Both the position numbers and the translations under genes were made by a program. 64,000 bases of DNA from positions 21,081 to 85,080 of the forward strand of contig CAZMBP010000071.1 in assembly GCA_964564545.1 (NCBI GenBank). Reading direction: 5' to 3'. Source of the stretch: CAJQQY01 sp964564545. Its GTDB lineage: Bacteria > Bacteroidota > Bacteroidia > Chitinophagales > Saprospiraceae. Of the stretch, positions 1 through 7,923 are shown in pieces (position 1 is the first letter of the stretch; each line of letters begins with the position of its first letter). The notes beneath the pieces are model-generated. The model had not been told where the DNA came from. It did not search any database and saw only the letters and a program-made list of their open reading frames with translations.

Positions 1-1
1 A

Positions 2-397
2 TATGGAATTGATGATGCAGAGATTATTTTTACCACTCCAAGCGATGAAGAAATTAACAGAAGAGATGCCGAAAATGATGAAGAAGTAGAAAGAGTAAAA
101 ACTAATGTGGCTAAACTAGGAAACAAAATAGATTCGTTAAGAAACTATCAAACAGCTGAATTAGAAAAAATTGAAAACAAAAAAATTGTCAATGTTAAAA
201 CCATCGCTTTAAATAATTTTGAAAATCTAGGAGACATTAAATGTTATCTTCCAATGGATGAAAAAGATCCACCTGCCGTTGCAATTCAATGGAAAAAAGA
301 ACCTGAAAAGAAAGATATAATCAAGGAAGAGAAAAAAATAAAAACTCTAGTGATGACCCTAATGGAGTTTGACACTTTAATTTTGACTAGTTACTAA
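2..397 (+). CDS. 3' end of an unrecognised gene (5' end outside window)
   Basis: The reading frame is open from the first bases of the window to the TAA at 395-397, so this is the C-terminal ~131 residues of a longer protein. An internal GTG at 107 could be taken as a start, but the frame continues upstream without a stop and is acidic and hydrophilic there, like the rest. The fragment is rich in Asp, Glu and Lys, with a stretch likely to form a helix or coiled coil (about residues 20-65) and no membrane segment. I do not recognise a family. It converges on the photolyase gene, with an inverted repeat between them. Confidence 0.6.
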   Translation, partial: YGIDDAEIIFTTPSDEEINRRDAENDEEVERVKTNVAKLGNKIDSLRNYQTAELEKIENKKIVNVKTIALNNFENLGDIKCYLPMDEKDPPAVAIQWKKEPEKKDIIKEEKKIKTLVMTLMEFDTLILTSY

Positions 398-410
398 AAT
401 AAAATATCAA

Positions 411-475
411 GAAAGGATTTATGATTTGAGAAATATGTTCCCTTGGGTATCACTTCTCAAATCCTTGTTTCTTAT
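411..475. terminator. inverted repeat between convergent genes, probable bidirectional terminator
   Basis: GATTTGAGAA (423-432) pairs perfectly with TTCTCAAATC (454-463). The 21-nt loop holds a smaller CCC/GGG stem. Flanking AAGAAA (410-415) and TTTCTT (468-473) extend the symmetry imperfectly. It lies between two converging genes, where a shared terminator is expected. There is no long T-run, so termination is inferred. Confidence 0.45.
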
Positions 476-494
476 TCTTAAATCGATATTCCCA

Positions 495-1931
495 CTATGC
501 CCATTTTTCCGTGGCAATCATTGCTTTTGGATAATCCAAGCCTAGCTTTAAATGAAAGTCACTTTGCTCATCATCTGATAGTATATCAGGTCGATGGATT
601 TTCTCTACAGGAACCTCTGAAAGTTCTGGCAACCAATGCTTTACATATTCGCCACAAGGGTCATATCTTTTAGCTTGTGATAAAATATTAAAGTATCGAT
701 TCTCTCTTGGGTCACTTCCTACACCTGCAATATAATTCCAGTTTCCCCAGTTCGAACAAGGATCATAATCAATCAACATCGACTCAAAATACTCTGCTCC
801 CATTTGCCAATTCACCTTCAAATCTTTGACTAGAAAACTCGCTACATTTTGTCTTCCTCGGTTAGACATAAATCCAGTCTTAGCCAACTCACGCATATTT
901 GCGTCGATAAATGGAACACCTGTTCGTCCTTCTATCCACAACTGCAACAAGTCCTTATTATTTTTCAAACTAGGGTCAATTTCATCTTTAGTTCCTCCTT
1001 TCTGGAAAATTTTATTGCCATGTTTTTTTCCCATAAATCGGAAAAAATCTCTCCACATCAATTCAAAAAACATCCAATAAGTAGAATCATTTTTAGTTCG
1101 CTCAGCTTCATATCTTTGTAACTCCCAAAAAATTAATTTTGGAGATAAACACCCCTGAGCTAAATATGCTGAAAATTTTGAAGAGTAATTTTCACCTAGT
1201 AATTCATTGCGTGTTTTTTTATAAGTAGAAATTGCATCCGTGTTCCAAAGATAATTTTCAAGTCGTTGAATTGCTTCTTTCTCTCCGCCTTTAAATTGAA
1301 AAGCAGCTCGTTGATCAGCTTCTTTTTTCTCATGACCAAAATCTTCAATGGTAGGCATTTCCCCAATTTCTAAATCGCAAGTGACAGGTGCAAATTGTTC
1401 TGTAGGAGCAACTAAAGGTTCCCGGATTTTGACAAATCTTTCTACCTCTTTTCTAAAACTACTAAATGTGTCTGGACAATGTGGAACTGGGAAAGGAAGG
1501 TCTCCGGTGTAGTACAACATTTTTCCTCTTGAAAAAATAATCTCTTGACCTATCGACCATAATTTATTTTCCAAAGCATCTTGAACAGTAACTTCCTCCT
1601 TCGTTCGTTCTCGATTACAAAAGACCCAAGATGATTTTATTTTTTGAGCAATATTAAAAATTTCCTCTTCTGGTTTTCCGACTCTAACGATCAAATCGCT
1701 ACCTAATTCTTTTAAAGAGGAACGCAAATCTTCCACACTTTCAATAATGAATTGAGCACGATGTCTATCTGTCTTTTTGAAACCAAATTTCGTTTCTCCC
1801 TTAAAAACTCTTTCATCAAAAATAAAAACTGGAATTACTTCAACCCCACTTTTTAGAGCATGCAAAAGAGATTCATTATCATGCAATCTTAAATCTTGGC
1901 GAAACCAAACGATGACTCTATGCTTTTTCAT
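495..1931 (-). CDS. Cry-DASH type cryptochrome / DNA photolyase
   Basis: A flavoprotein of the photolyase/cryptochrome family. These enzymes use FAD and blue light to split pyrimidine dimers; DASH members act mainly on single-stranded or loop DNA. The N-terminus (VIVWFRQDLRLHDN, residues 6-19) is the start of the antenna-binding Rossmann domain. The FAD-binding domain is seen from about residue 240, with GVPFIDANMRELAKTGFMSN near 345 and DYDPCSNWGNW near 395. The segment reading DLPFPVPHCPDTFSSFR and the short C-terminus favour DASH over class I CPD photolyase. At 478 residues it has the usual family length. It is a single gene, and a TACCTTTGC box lies 147 bp upstream. Assignment to the family is firm; the DASH subclass is likely. 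Confidence 0.9.
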   Translation of the reverse strand: MKKHRVIVWFRQDLRLHDNESLLHALKSGVEVIPVFIFDERVFKGETKFGFKKTDRHRAQFIIESVEDLRSSLKELGSDLIVRVGKPEEEIFNIAQKIKSSWVFCNRERTKEEVTVQDALENKLWSIGQEIIFSRGKMLYYTGDLPFPVPHCPDTFSSFRKEVERFVKIREPLVAPTEQFAPVTCDLEIGEMPTIEDFGHEKKEADQRAAFQFKGGEKEAIQRLENYLWNTDAISTYKKTRNELLGENYSSKFSAYLAQGCLSPKLIFWELQRYEAERTKNDSTYWMFFELMWRDFFRFMGKKHGNKIFQKGGTKDEIDPSLKNNKDLLQLWIEGRTGVPFIDANMRELAKTGFMSNRGRQNVASFLVKDLKVNWQMGAEYFESMLIDYDPCSNWGNWNYIAGVGSDPRENRYFNILSQAKRYDPCGEYVKHWLPELSEVPVEKIHRPDILSDDEQSDFHLKLGLDYPKAMIATEKWA

Positions 1932-2077
1932 ATCGAAATATTTATGGGTTTAGATATTGTTATTTCTTTAACAATAAAAACCATATTTAGTTGGATTTTT
2001 TAATGGAAAAATAAGGCAATAAAGTGTTTGTTGTTAATAATAAATTTTCACTCATAGAAGATAAATTCCTCGTAATG

Positions 2078-2085
2078 CAAAGGTA
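2078..2085 (-). promoter_or_regulatory. candidate -7 box upstream of the photolyase gene
   Basis: On the minus strand the bases read TACCTTTGC, matching the Bacteroidota -7 consensus TAnnTTTG with the favoured following C. The box is 147 bp before the ATG. I do not find a clear TTTG -33 box at the expected 19-21 nt, so this rests on the -7 element alone. Confidence 0.35.
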
Positions 2086-2265
2086 GGAATTAAATCTTTT
2101 GAATGTGTAGGAAAACTTATTCGAATGTTGATTCCCCAATTTTTATTGAGAAAAAAAGTGCCTCCAATATTTAAGAAAAAGAAGTAAGGAAGGAAAAAAA
2201 GAGAAGGGAAAATGGATTATTTTCTTTCATTGAAATCAATGAGCATTATTTTTTCAAAACTATTA

Positions 2266-2290
2266 ACAAGGTGACTTTAAGCCACCTTGT
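2266..2290 (-). terminator. hairpin terminator of the T9SS propeller gene
   Basis: ACAAGGTG (2266-2273) pairs with CACCTTGT (2283-2290), and the inner bases CTT/AAG continue the stem. It lies 28 bp past the stop codon of the minus-strand gene at 2319. The following T-stretch is short and interrupted. Confidence 0.55.
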
Positions 2291-2318
2291 GATTAATCTC
2301 AAATCTAAAATGATGAAC

Positions 2319-4274
2319 TTAATTTACGTGGAATTTACCCGCTTGTTTCCCTTTATCATTTACGACTTGATAAACATACATTCCACTTGACCAATCGGAA
2401 AGTCCAACTTCTAACTCTTGATTTCCTTGTGGTAAATTAATTGATTTTAAAATCTGACCTTGAAGGTTAAATACATTCAACATGGTATTTTCTTCAAGGT
2501 TTTCATATCGAATATTCAGTTGATTTTCGACATTAAATATCTGTATTTTATTTTTTACAAAAACTCCTTCTTCAACTGAATTTGATTCTCCTATAAATGG
2601 AGATTTTGCTAAACCATTAAATTCTGAATTAGTACTTGAAGATGAAATCGTAGTGAAATCACCAGCAAAATAAATCTCCTCTTGAAATACTTTTGCTGCT
2701 CGAACTGACTTATTAAAGAGTGCACCCAATCCATCCCATTGTCCTGTCGATCCACCGAACTCTCCTCCTACCCTTATAAATCCAAGTGAATAAACTAAAC
2801 TGATATAAGGTGTAATATCTCCATAACCATATACAGTTCCATTATGCTCCACAAATCCATGAACCCTATTTTCTCCTTCAGCCTCATCCAATTGTCCAAA
2901 CATGTCAAACTCCCAAAATCCTGCATTAAAAATGCCTAAATCATTTTCATATTCTAATCTTCCTGCGGTATAAATTTTCCCATCGCTACCATGAAAGGTG
3001 GTTTCCACAGATTCCAAACCTTCATCAAAACCCACTTCCCAATTATTGTTATACCAATAGGCTAGGTTCTTGGTTGAAAGCTGATTAATATTTGTATCTG
3101 AAATATTTGGAGCAGTCTCTGAAAAATCCCCTCCAATCAGAATATGCCCATCAATATTTTGAATACTTCGAACTGGTCCATCTACGGCAAAAGCATCAAT
3201 TATATATTCATAAGAAGAAGTATTTTGATTATATCTAACTGCATGATTGTTCCAAGTAGAGTTCGTCCCAAAAGGCAGTTTGGCTAAATACTCAAAAGAC
3301 GCATTATTTATATTTTGAAAATCGCCACCTATAATTAATTCACCATTGTTGTATAACATGGTGTATACGGTTCCATTCATTTCGCCTGTTTGAATACCTT
3401 CCCACGAGTTGCCATTCCAAAAAGCCAAGTTTGAATATTGAGAAGCTCCATTTAAAATAAAATTACCACCAATGTAAAATTTACCTTGCGATTGAGGAGC
3501 TATCGTATGAATCTCACCATTCACTCCTTCTCCCAGAGTCTCCCAATTTTCTCCATCCCATGCTATGATACTATTTGCATCAACTCCATCTACGTGATTA
3601 AAATCTCCTGCAAATATTAAAAGGTTTCCATCTAAGGTTGTTTCCATCACATTAATTTTTCCTTCAACTCCTCCTCCATTTCCAACTTCCGAAAAAGCTT
3701 GCGAAGCAGGAGGATAACCAGGCTGAATCCATGCTAACTCTGATGTGGTAAATCCATTTTCAGATGCCCACGAATTGATCTCAGGGTATTCTATTTCCAA
3801 TTGCGCTAGGTAGGCAAAATTGTTTTCCATTCTAATTTTTTGTACTAAATCATTGGCTCCACTTTTTTGAATCAAATGACCAACGGCACATGCAGTTTCT
3901 AAATGATCAACAAAATAAGGTTGACGATTTTGATGATAAATATTTTTAGGGAAAACACCACTTGCTGCATATTCTTTTAAAATATCTAGGAAGTGATTCC
4001 GGTTGGTTATTTGTGCAGAAGTTAAATTTGTAACAATACGTTCACGTAATATTTTTTCAACTAAAAACAAATGCATCTGAATCCTAAATTGGTCAGAAGG
4101 AAATGAAATTTCTTTTTCCAAAAGATCCATCGAAACATTTTGCTTCGACCATTCTTTATTGACATCATTCAAATGTTTATAAAGTGTTTGCTTCTCTTCA
4201 GGTTGAATATTTTGTCCAAATATAAAAGATGTAAGAATTGATAAAATGAAAAGGAGTGTGATTGTTTTATTCAT
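2319..4274 (-). CDS. secreted beta-propeller-like protein with T9SS sorting domain
   Basis: The protein (651 aa) has an N-terminal signal peptide (residues 1-20, ending TSFIFGQ). A helical region follows (about 25-170). From about 190 comes a long run of repeated units with the pattern GG-FNILNGA or GGDFQNINNA then a W-rich strand, typical of delta-60/Kelch-like beta-propellers. The last ~80 residues (from about VEEGVFVKNKIQIFNVEN) are a type A T9SS C-terminal sorting domain, including FNLQGQ and SSGMYVYQV. It is expected to be exported to the surface or medium by T9SS. The ligand is unknown. It is a lone gene with its own terminator at 2266-2290. Confidence 0.8.
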   Translation of the reverse strand: MNKTITLLFILSILTSFIFGQNIQPEEKQTLYKHLNDVNKEWSKQNVSMDLLEKEISFPSDQFRIQMHLFLVEKILRERIVTNLTSAQITNRNHFLDILKEYAASGVFPKNIYHQNRQPYFVDHLETACAVGHLIQKSGANDLVQKIRMENNFAYLAQLEIEYPEINSWASENGFTTSELAWIQPGYPPASQAFSEVGNGGGVEGKINVMETTLDGNLLIFAGDFNHVDGVDANSIIAWDGENWETLGEGVNGEIHTIAPQSQGKFYIGGNFILNGASQYSNLAFWNGNSWEGIQTGEMNGTVYTMLYNNGELIIGGDFQNINNASFEYLAKLPFGTNSTWNNHAVRYNQNTSSYEYIIDAFAVDGPVRSIQNIDGHILIGGDFSETAPNISDTNINQLSTKNLAYWYNNNWEVGFDEGLESVETTFHGSDGKIYTAGRLEYENDLGIFNAGFWEFDMFGQLDEAEGENRVHGFVEHNGTVYGYGDITPYISLVYSLGFIRVGGEFGGSTGQWDGLGALFNKSVRAAKVFQEEIYFAGDFTTISSSSTNSEFNGLAKSPFIGESNSVEEGVFVKNKIQIFNVENQLNIRYENLEENTMLNVFNLQGQILKSINLPQGNQELEVGLSDWSSGMYVYQVVNDKGKQAGKFHVN

Positions 4275-4379
4275 AGCGAAGGGAGTTTGGTTAAAAATAA
4301 GGATTAGCTAATTTACTAATTTTGCGCCTTATTTTCATTGAAGAAAAGTAAGATAATTGTCTTTTATTTTGTTTTTGAT

Positions 4380-4458
4380 ACAGACGAAAACAGACTTGAC
4401 TGACTCTCCCATTATTTATTAAACTATGGGAGAGTCAGTCAAGTCTGTTTTCATCTGT
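4380..4458. repeat. 33-bp near-perfect palindrome after miaE
   Basis: Arms 4380-4412 and 4426-4458 are reverse complements over 33 bp with one mismatch (C4385 opposite the T-derived base at 4453), separated by a 13-nt AT loop. It begins 8 nt past the miaE stop and precedes the T9SS gene on the same strand. As RNA it would be a very strong hairpin and could terminate miaE transcription. It is longer than ordinary terminators, and the arms look built from ~10-nt CAGAC/TGACT words. Confidence 0.85.
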
Positions 4459-4466
4459 GGCAAATC

Positions 4467-5051
4467 TTAATGCAACGCCGCCCGAATTTCCAAACTATCT
4501 ATAATTTCCCCCTCTCTTTCTATCCACCAAGCCAAGCGATCATAAACCGTTTTTTCATCAAAATAATTCAAGGCCATTTTCACAAAAACATGCCCATGCT
4601 TCGCTTCCGATGCCCATAGAATTTTATAAAATCGGTGCATCTCAGGATCCTTTTGCGCTTCAGAAACTAGTCGAAAACGCTCCGCTCCACGAGTTTCCAC
4701 AACTGAAGCTATTAGCAATCGATCCAAGAATCGCTCTTCACGACCTGAATGACACAACTTCAATAATTTTTTCAAATATGGATCTTCTCCTATGGAATGT
4801 TGCAATGGAATTCCGTTTTTTTCCATTAACTCATACACTTGTTGAAAGTGTTCCAATTCCTCAATTCCAATCTCAATTAACTCTGGAATAATTTCTTTTC
4901 GATCAGGATATTTTGCTACAAAACTCATCGCCATCGCTGATGCTTTTCGTTCGCAATCGATATGATCTTGAAGGAATGATGGAAAATCAGCGATCACCGC
5001 ATCTACCCATTCTTGCTTACTGGGAACTGCAATATCTAAATTTAATTTCAT
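4467..5051 (-). CDS. miaE: tRNA-(ms2io6A)-hydroxylase family protein MiaE
   Basis: A 194-residue, all-helical diiron monooxygenase of the ferritin-like superfamily that hydroxylates the isopentenyl side chain of 2-methylthio-N6-isopentenyl-adenosine-37 in tRNA. The ligand motifs are visible: DHIDCERKASAMAMSF (residues 29-44), EELEHFQQVYELM (about 64-76), ETRGAERF (about 117-124) and SEAKHGHVF (about 147-155), giving the two ExxH pairs expected of a diiron site. It appears monocistronic, with a TACATTTGC box 49 bp upstream and a 33-bp palindrome just after the stop. Family assignment is strong; the exact nucleoside substrate is inferred. Confidence 0.88.
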   Translation of the reverse strand: MKLNLDIAVPSKQEWVDAVIADFPSFLQDHIDCERKASAMAMSFVAKYPDRKEIIPELIEIGIEELEHFQQVYELMEKNGIPLQHSIGEDPYLKKLLKLCHSGREERFLDRLLIASVVETRGAERFRLVSEAQKDPEMHRFYKILWASEAKHGHVFVKMALNYFDEKTVYDRLAWWIEREGEIIDSLEIRAALH

Positions 5052-5099
5052 CGTAATTTATCTTTGAAATGATTCAATTTTAATTTTGTAATCTCATCG

Positions 5100-5107
5100 C
5101 AAATGTA
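5100..5107 (-). promoter_or_regulatory. candidate -7 box for miaE
   Basis: The minus strand reads TACATTTGC, a good TAnnTTTGC match 49 nt before the miaE ATG. A TTTTG lies only 14 nt upstream of the box, closer than the usual -33 spacing. Confidence 0.4.
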
Positions 5108-5232
5108 AGAATTGAAAAGATCAAAAGATATTAGTTTCCTCATATTTTGGATATTTATTTTTCATTTAAAAACTTTCTTAATAATGTTTTTGTTAATTTA
5201 CCTATTCTTAAAATTGTAAAATATTTAAAAAT

Positions 5233-5685
5233 TTGATCGAACTAAATCAACCTTTACCTGAATGGTCAATTGAAACCATTTTTGGAAATGATGTTCCTAG
5301 AAATTCAAACTTTTTTGGGAAACCAACTTTGATATTAATTTTCAGTTTAGGGTGCCCAGGATGTTTGGGAAGAGCCATTCCTTTTGCAAATCGAATGGTT
5401 GTCGAAAACCAGGACAATCTAAATGTGATCGGTATTCACTCTAATTTTGAAGGAGTTGATTTTGAATTAGAGAAATTCCAAAAAGCAAAGGATGATTTTT
5501 ATATACGTTTTGATTTTTTTAAGGATAAAAATTTCAACACCACTTTTTTAGATTATGGAGCTGGTGGAACTCCACATTGGTTATTGGTTGATGAAAAGGG
5601 GAATTTGGTTTATTCTATTTTTGGGTCTGATCCCAACAATGCTTTGTTACGATTAGACTTAAAAATCAAGGAACTATTTCAATAA
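5233..5685 (+). CDS. thioredoxin-like redoxin (AhpC/TlpA type) with CPGC site
   Basis: A 150-residue thioredoxin-fold protein without a signal peptide, so probably cytosolic. The active site GCPGC (about residues 37-41) is at the start of helix 1, and GGTPHWLLVDEKG (about 112-124) carries the cis-Pro segment. The start must be TTG at 5233: no in-frame ATG lies nearby upstream. It is followed 27 bp later by an AraC-type regulator, itself upstream of msrB/msrA, so a role in thiol or methionine-sulfoxide redox is likely. Partner and substrate are unknown. Confidence 0.75.
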   Translation: MIELNQPLPEWSIETIFGNDVPRNSNFFGKPTLILIFSLGCPGCLGRAIPFANRMVVENQDNLNVIGIHSNFEGVDFELEKFQKAKDDFYIRFDFFKDKNFNTTFLDYGAGGTPHWLLVDEKGNLVYSIFGSDPNNALLRLDLKIKELFQ

Positions 5686-5712
5686 GAAAACTCAGGATAA
5701 AAAAATAAAAAA

Positions 5713-6546
5713 TTGATATTTAACGGCTCACTAGAAGAATTTTTATTCGCTTCGGAAATTGTTCCAGAGCGAATGTATATGTTTGATCAAGATCTGCATA
5801 CTGGGCTAAGTGTGATTTGGAATGTGGGAAAAAAAGCAACTTTTACTATTGACAAAACTCCCATTACAGTTGGAAAAAACTGTATCATTTTTATAACTGG
5901 TTTACATACAATTGATGATTATAAATTTGAAAACCTTCGTGTGATTCAATTTAATAAACCATTTTATTGTGTCGAAAATCACGACAGTCAAGTTGGGTGT
6001 AAAGGATTACTTTTCTTTGGTGCTTCATCAGTTCCAAAAATCAAAATTGCAAAAGAAAGGAGTAGAGCATTCGAATTGCTTTGGGAAATTTTGATCATGG
6101 AAATTGAAGAACAAGACGATGAATTAAAAATCGAAATGCTGCGAATTTTACTCAAACGATTCTTGATTCTCTGTGTTCGAATTTTTAAAAACCAGAACTA
6201 TGTTGGTATCAAAGAAAGCACAAGCATTGGCCTTATTCGTGAGTATAATTTTTTGGTAGAAAAATATTATAAATCGAAAACGACTGTAGCCGATTATGCC
6301 AAGATGCTTTTCAAATCTCCCAAAACACTTTCAAATCTTTTCAAAAAACACATCGATAAAACCCCTTTGCAAATCATCTCAGAAAGACGATTACTTGAAG
6401 CCAAACGATTACTAAAATATTCAGATAAAAGTATTCAAGAAATTGCGGATGAACTTGCCTTTAGCGACATTCAAGCCTTTAGTAATTTTTTCAAAAAAAA
6501 TACCCAACTCAATCCTACCGCATTTAAAACACTCCAATCTAGATAG
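5713..6546 (+). CDS. AraC family transcriptional regulator
   Basis: The 277-residue protein has a C-terminal AraC/XylS DNA-binding domain (about residues 175-277) with both helix-turn-helix units. The first is TVADYAKMLFKSPKTLSNLF; the second is SIQEIADELAFSDIQAFSNF followed by FKKNTQLNPTAF. The N-terminal half has the beta-rich, cupin-like look of AraC sensor domains (for example KATFTIDKTPITVGKN). The start is TTG at 5713, as for the gene before it. It lies upstream of msrB-msrA and just before three stacked palindromes, so it may regulate that group; this is inference from position. Confidence 0.85.
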   Translation: MIFNGSLEEFLFASEIVPERMYMFDQDLHTGLSVIWNVGKKATFTIDKTPITVGKNCIIFITGLHTIDDYKFENLRVIQFNKPFYCVENHDSQVGCKGLLFFGASSVPKIKIAKERSRAFELLWEILIMEIEEQDDELKIEMLRILLKRFLILCVRIFKNQNYVGIKESTSIGLIREYNFLVEKYYKSKTTVADYAKMLFKSPKTLSNLFKKHIDKTPLQIISERRLLEAKRLLKYSDKSIQEIADELAFSDIQAFSNFFKKNTQLNPTAFKTLQSR

Positions 6547-6563
6547 GAATTATTTACAAATCA

Positions 6564-6589
6564 AAAGGAAGGTTGAATTAACCTCCTTT
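6564..6589 (+). terminator. hairpin after the AraC regulator
   Basis: AAAGGAAGGTT (6564-6574) pairs with AACCTCCTTT (6580-6589) with one bulged base and a 5-nt loop. It starts 17 bp after the regulator stop. No T-run follows, so termination is uncertain. Confidence 0.45.
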
Positions 6590-6641
6590 GAACAATTAGA
6601 TCTAATTTTGTTCTATAAATAGGAACAAATATATTCCTATT
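6590..6641. promoter_or_regulatory. two adjacent palindromes upstream of msrB, possible operator
   Basis: GAACAA (6590-6595) and TTGTTC (6608-6613) flank the perfect 10-bp palindrome TTAGATCTAA (6596-6605). Next, AATAGGAA (6618-6625) and TTCCTATT (6634-6641) form a perfect 8+8 inverted repeat with an 8-nt gap. They lie 90-140 bp before the msrB box, a suitable place for an operator. A ~29-nt direct repeat (6546-6575 and 6674-6704, both reading GGAATnATTnACAAATCAnA) brackets the region. Confidence 0.4.
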
Positions 6642-6730
6642 CCATTTGTTTTTTATTCCATTAAACATCCAAGGGAATAATTCACAAATCACAAGGAATT
6701 TTGATTTAGTAAAAAACTAACCTTTGCCCT

Positions 6731-6738
6731 TAACTTTG
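6731..6738 (+). promoter_or_regulatory. candidate -7 box for msrB
   Basis: TAACTTTG matches TAnnTTTG, 33 nt before the msrB ATG. A TTTTG at 6699-6703 is 27 nt upstream, rather far for a -33 box. AAAAAGGAG, seven nt before the ATG, is a recognisable ribosome-binding site. Confidence 0.35.
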
Positions 6739-6771
6739 TACTATTAATTAACCAAACAAAAAGGAGTAATT

Positions 6772-7215
6772 ATGCTTAACTGGAATGATGTAATCAAATA
6801 TGCCAATCATGGTAATCTTACCCCAGATACTAGGGTGGAAAAAACCGATGAAGAATGGAGAGCTCAACTATCTGAAGAAGAATTTCGAGTGACTCGAGGC
6901 AAAGGAACGGAAGGAAGATTTACAGGTGAACATTGTTCGAGATATGATCCTGGAATTTATTCTTGTGTTTGCTGTGACACCAAATTATTTGACTCAGGTG
7001 AAAAATTTGATTCAAAAACTGGATGGCCAAGTTTCACTCAACCAATTCAACCTAATGCCATAAAATATGAAAAAGATGGTGGTTTTGGAATGGTAAGGAT
7101 TGAGGTAATGTGTAATGTTTGTGATGCTCACTTGGGACATATTTTTCCTGATGGTCCAGCACCCAGCGGTTTAAGATATTGTATTAATTCTGTTTCACTA
7201 AAAAAAGAATCTTAA
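6772..7215 (+). CDS. msrB: peptide-methionine (R)-S-oxide reductase MsrB
   Basis: Reduces methionine-R-sulfoxide in proteins, using thioredoxin-like donors. Visible are the structural zinc ligands C65-x-x-C68 and C114-x-x-C117, the substrate-binding TGWPSF (83-88), GHIFPDGP (122-129) and the catalytic C137 in RYCINS. C55, in the GEHCSRY segment, is in a place where some MsrB enzymes carry the resolving cysteine. At 147 residues it is a complete single-domain enzyme, cytosolic. It is followed 32 bp later by msrA, so the pair handles both sulfoxide stereoisomers. Confidence 0.95.
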   Translation: MLNWNDVIKYANHGNLTPDTRVEKTDEEWRAQLSEEEFRVTRGKGTEGRFTGEHCSRYDPGIYSCVCCDTKLFDSGEKFDSKTGWPSFTQPIQPNAIKYEKDGGFGMVRIEVMCNVCDAHLGHIFPDGPAPSGLRYCINSVSLKKES

Positions 7216-7247
7216 ATGAAATCTTTTTTTCTAAAAAAAAATTAAAG

Positions 7248-7793
7248 ATGAAAAATAAACAATTAGCAACATTTGGCGGAGGATGCTTTTGGTGTATCGA
7301 AGCTGTTATTCAAAGACTAGAAGGAGTTGAAAAAGTAGTTTCAGGATATGCTGGCGGAAATGATCCGAATCCAAATTATCGATCAGTTTGCTCAGGAGCA
7401 ACTGGACATGCAGAAGTTATTCAAGTAAGTTTTGATACGGATAAAATTAGCTACGAAGATTTGATAACCGTTTTTATGACGAGTCATGACCCGACTACTT
7501 TGAATCGACAAGGTGCTGACAAAGGCACTCAATATCGTTCGATCATTTTGTATCATGATGATGCTCAAAAAGAAATTGTGGAAAAGGTTTTGGATAATTT
7601 AAAATCCAAATTCAGTTCTCCAATTGTAACTGAAGTAGCTCCTTTGGATAAATTTTTCGAAGCAGAAGCAAAGCATCAAGATTATTATAATCGAAATTCA
7701 TTTGCTGGATATTGCCGAGTAGTTATTGATCCAAAAATTCAAAAGTTACGAGCGCAGTATGCTGATAAATTGAAAAAAGAAATTTCTCAATAA
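7248..7793 (+). CDS. msrA: peptide-methionine (S)-S-oxide reductase MsrA
   Basis: Reduces methionine-S-sulfoxide. The catalytic motif GGCFWC is at residues 11-16 with C13 the nucleophile. The family signatures SGYAGG (32-37), GHAEVI, FMTSHDPTTLNRQG, GTQYRSI and HQDYY are all present. Length (181 aa) is normal. It is co-directional with msrB and likely co-transcribed. The next gene, a CPGC redoxin, starts 131 bp later beyond an inverted repeat and could supply reducing equivalents. Confidence 0.95.
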   Translation: MKNKQLATFGGGCFWCIEAVIQRLEGVEKVVSGYAGGNDPNPNYRSVCSGATGHAEVIQVSFDTDKISYEDLITVFMTSHDPTTLNRQGADKGTQYRSIILYHDDAQKEIVEKVLDNLKSKFSSPIVTEVAPLDKFFEAEAKHQDYYNRNSFAGYCRVVIDPKIQKLRAQYADKLKKEISQ

Positions 7794-7814
7794 TTTAGGA
7801 TTTTGATGGGAACT

Positions 7815-7890
7815 CGGATTGAGCGGATTTAAGCGGATTAGCACGGATTTTCCCGACTAACTTTATCTGTATTAATCCGCTTTAATCCGC
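7815..7890. repeat. CGGATT-word inverted repeat after msrA
   Basis: The word CGGATT occurs at 7815, 7824, 7834 and 7844, spaced 9-10 nt, and its complement AATCCG at 7874 and 7884. Arms 7823-7848 and 7865-7890 pair over 26 bp with 4 differences, two of them G-U compatible in RNA, around a 16-nt loop. It sits between msrA and the downstream redoxin gene on the same strand. Confidence 0.75.
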
Positions 7891-7923
7891 CTTCCTATCA
7901 AACAAACAAAAAGGAGTTTTAAA

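Larger units (their letters stand above)
1932..2318. other. 387-bp intergenic stretch
   Basis: No open frame that looks coding. It contains a candidate promoter for the photolyase (2078-2085) and, at its right end, the terminator hairpin of the T9SS gene (2266-2290). The middle (about 2090-2260) is A-rich and shows nothing else that I can support. Confidence 0.5.
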
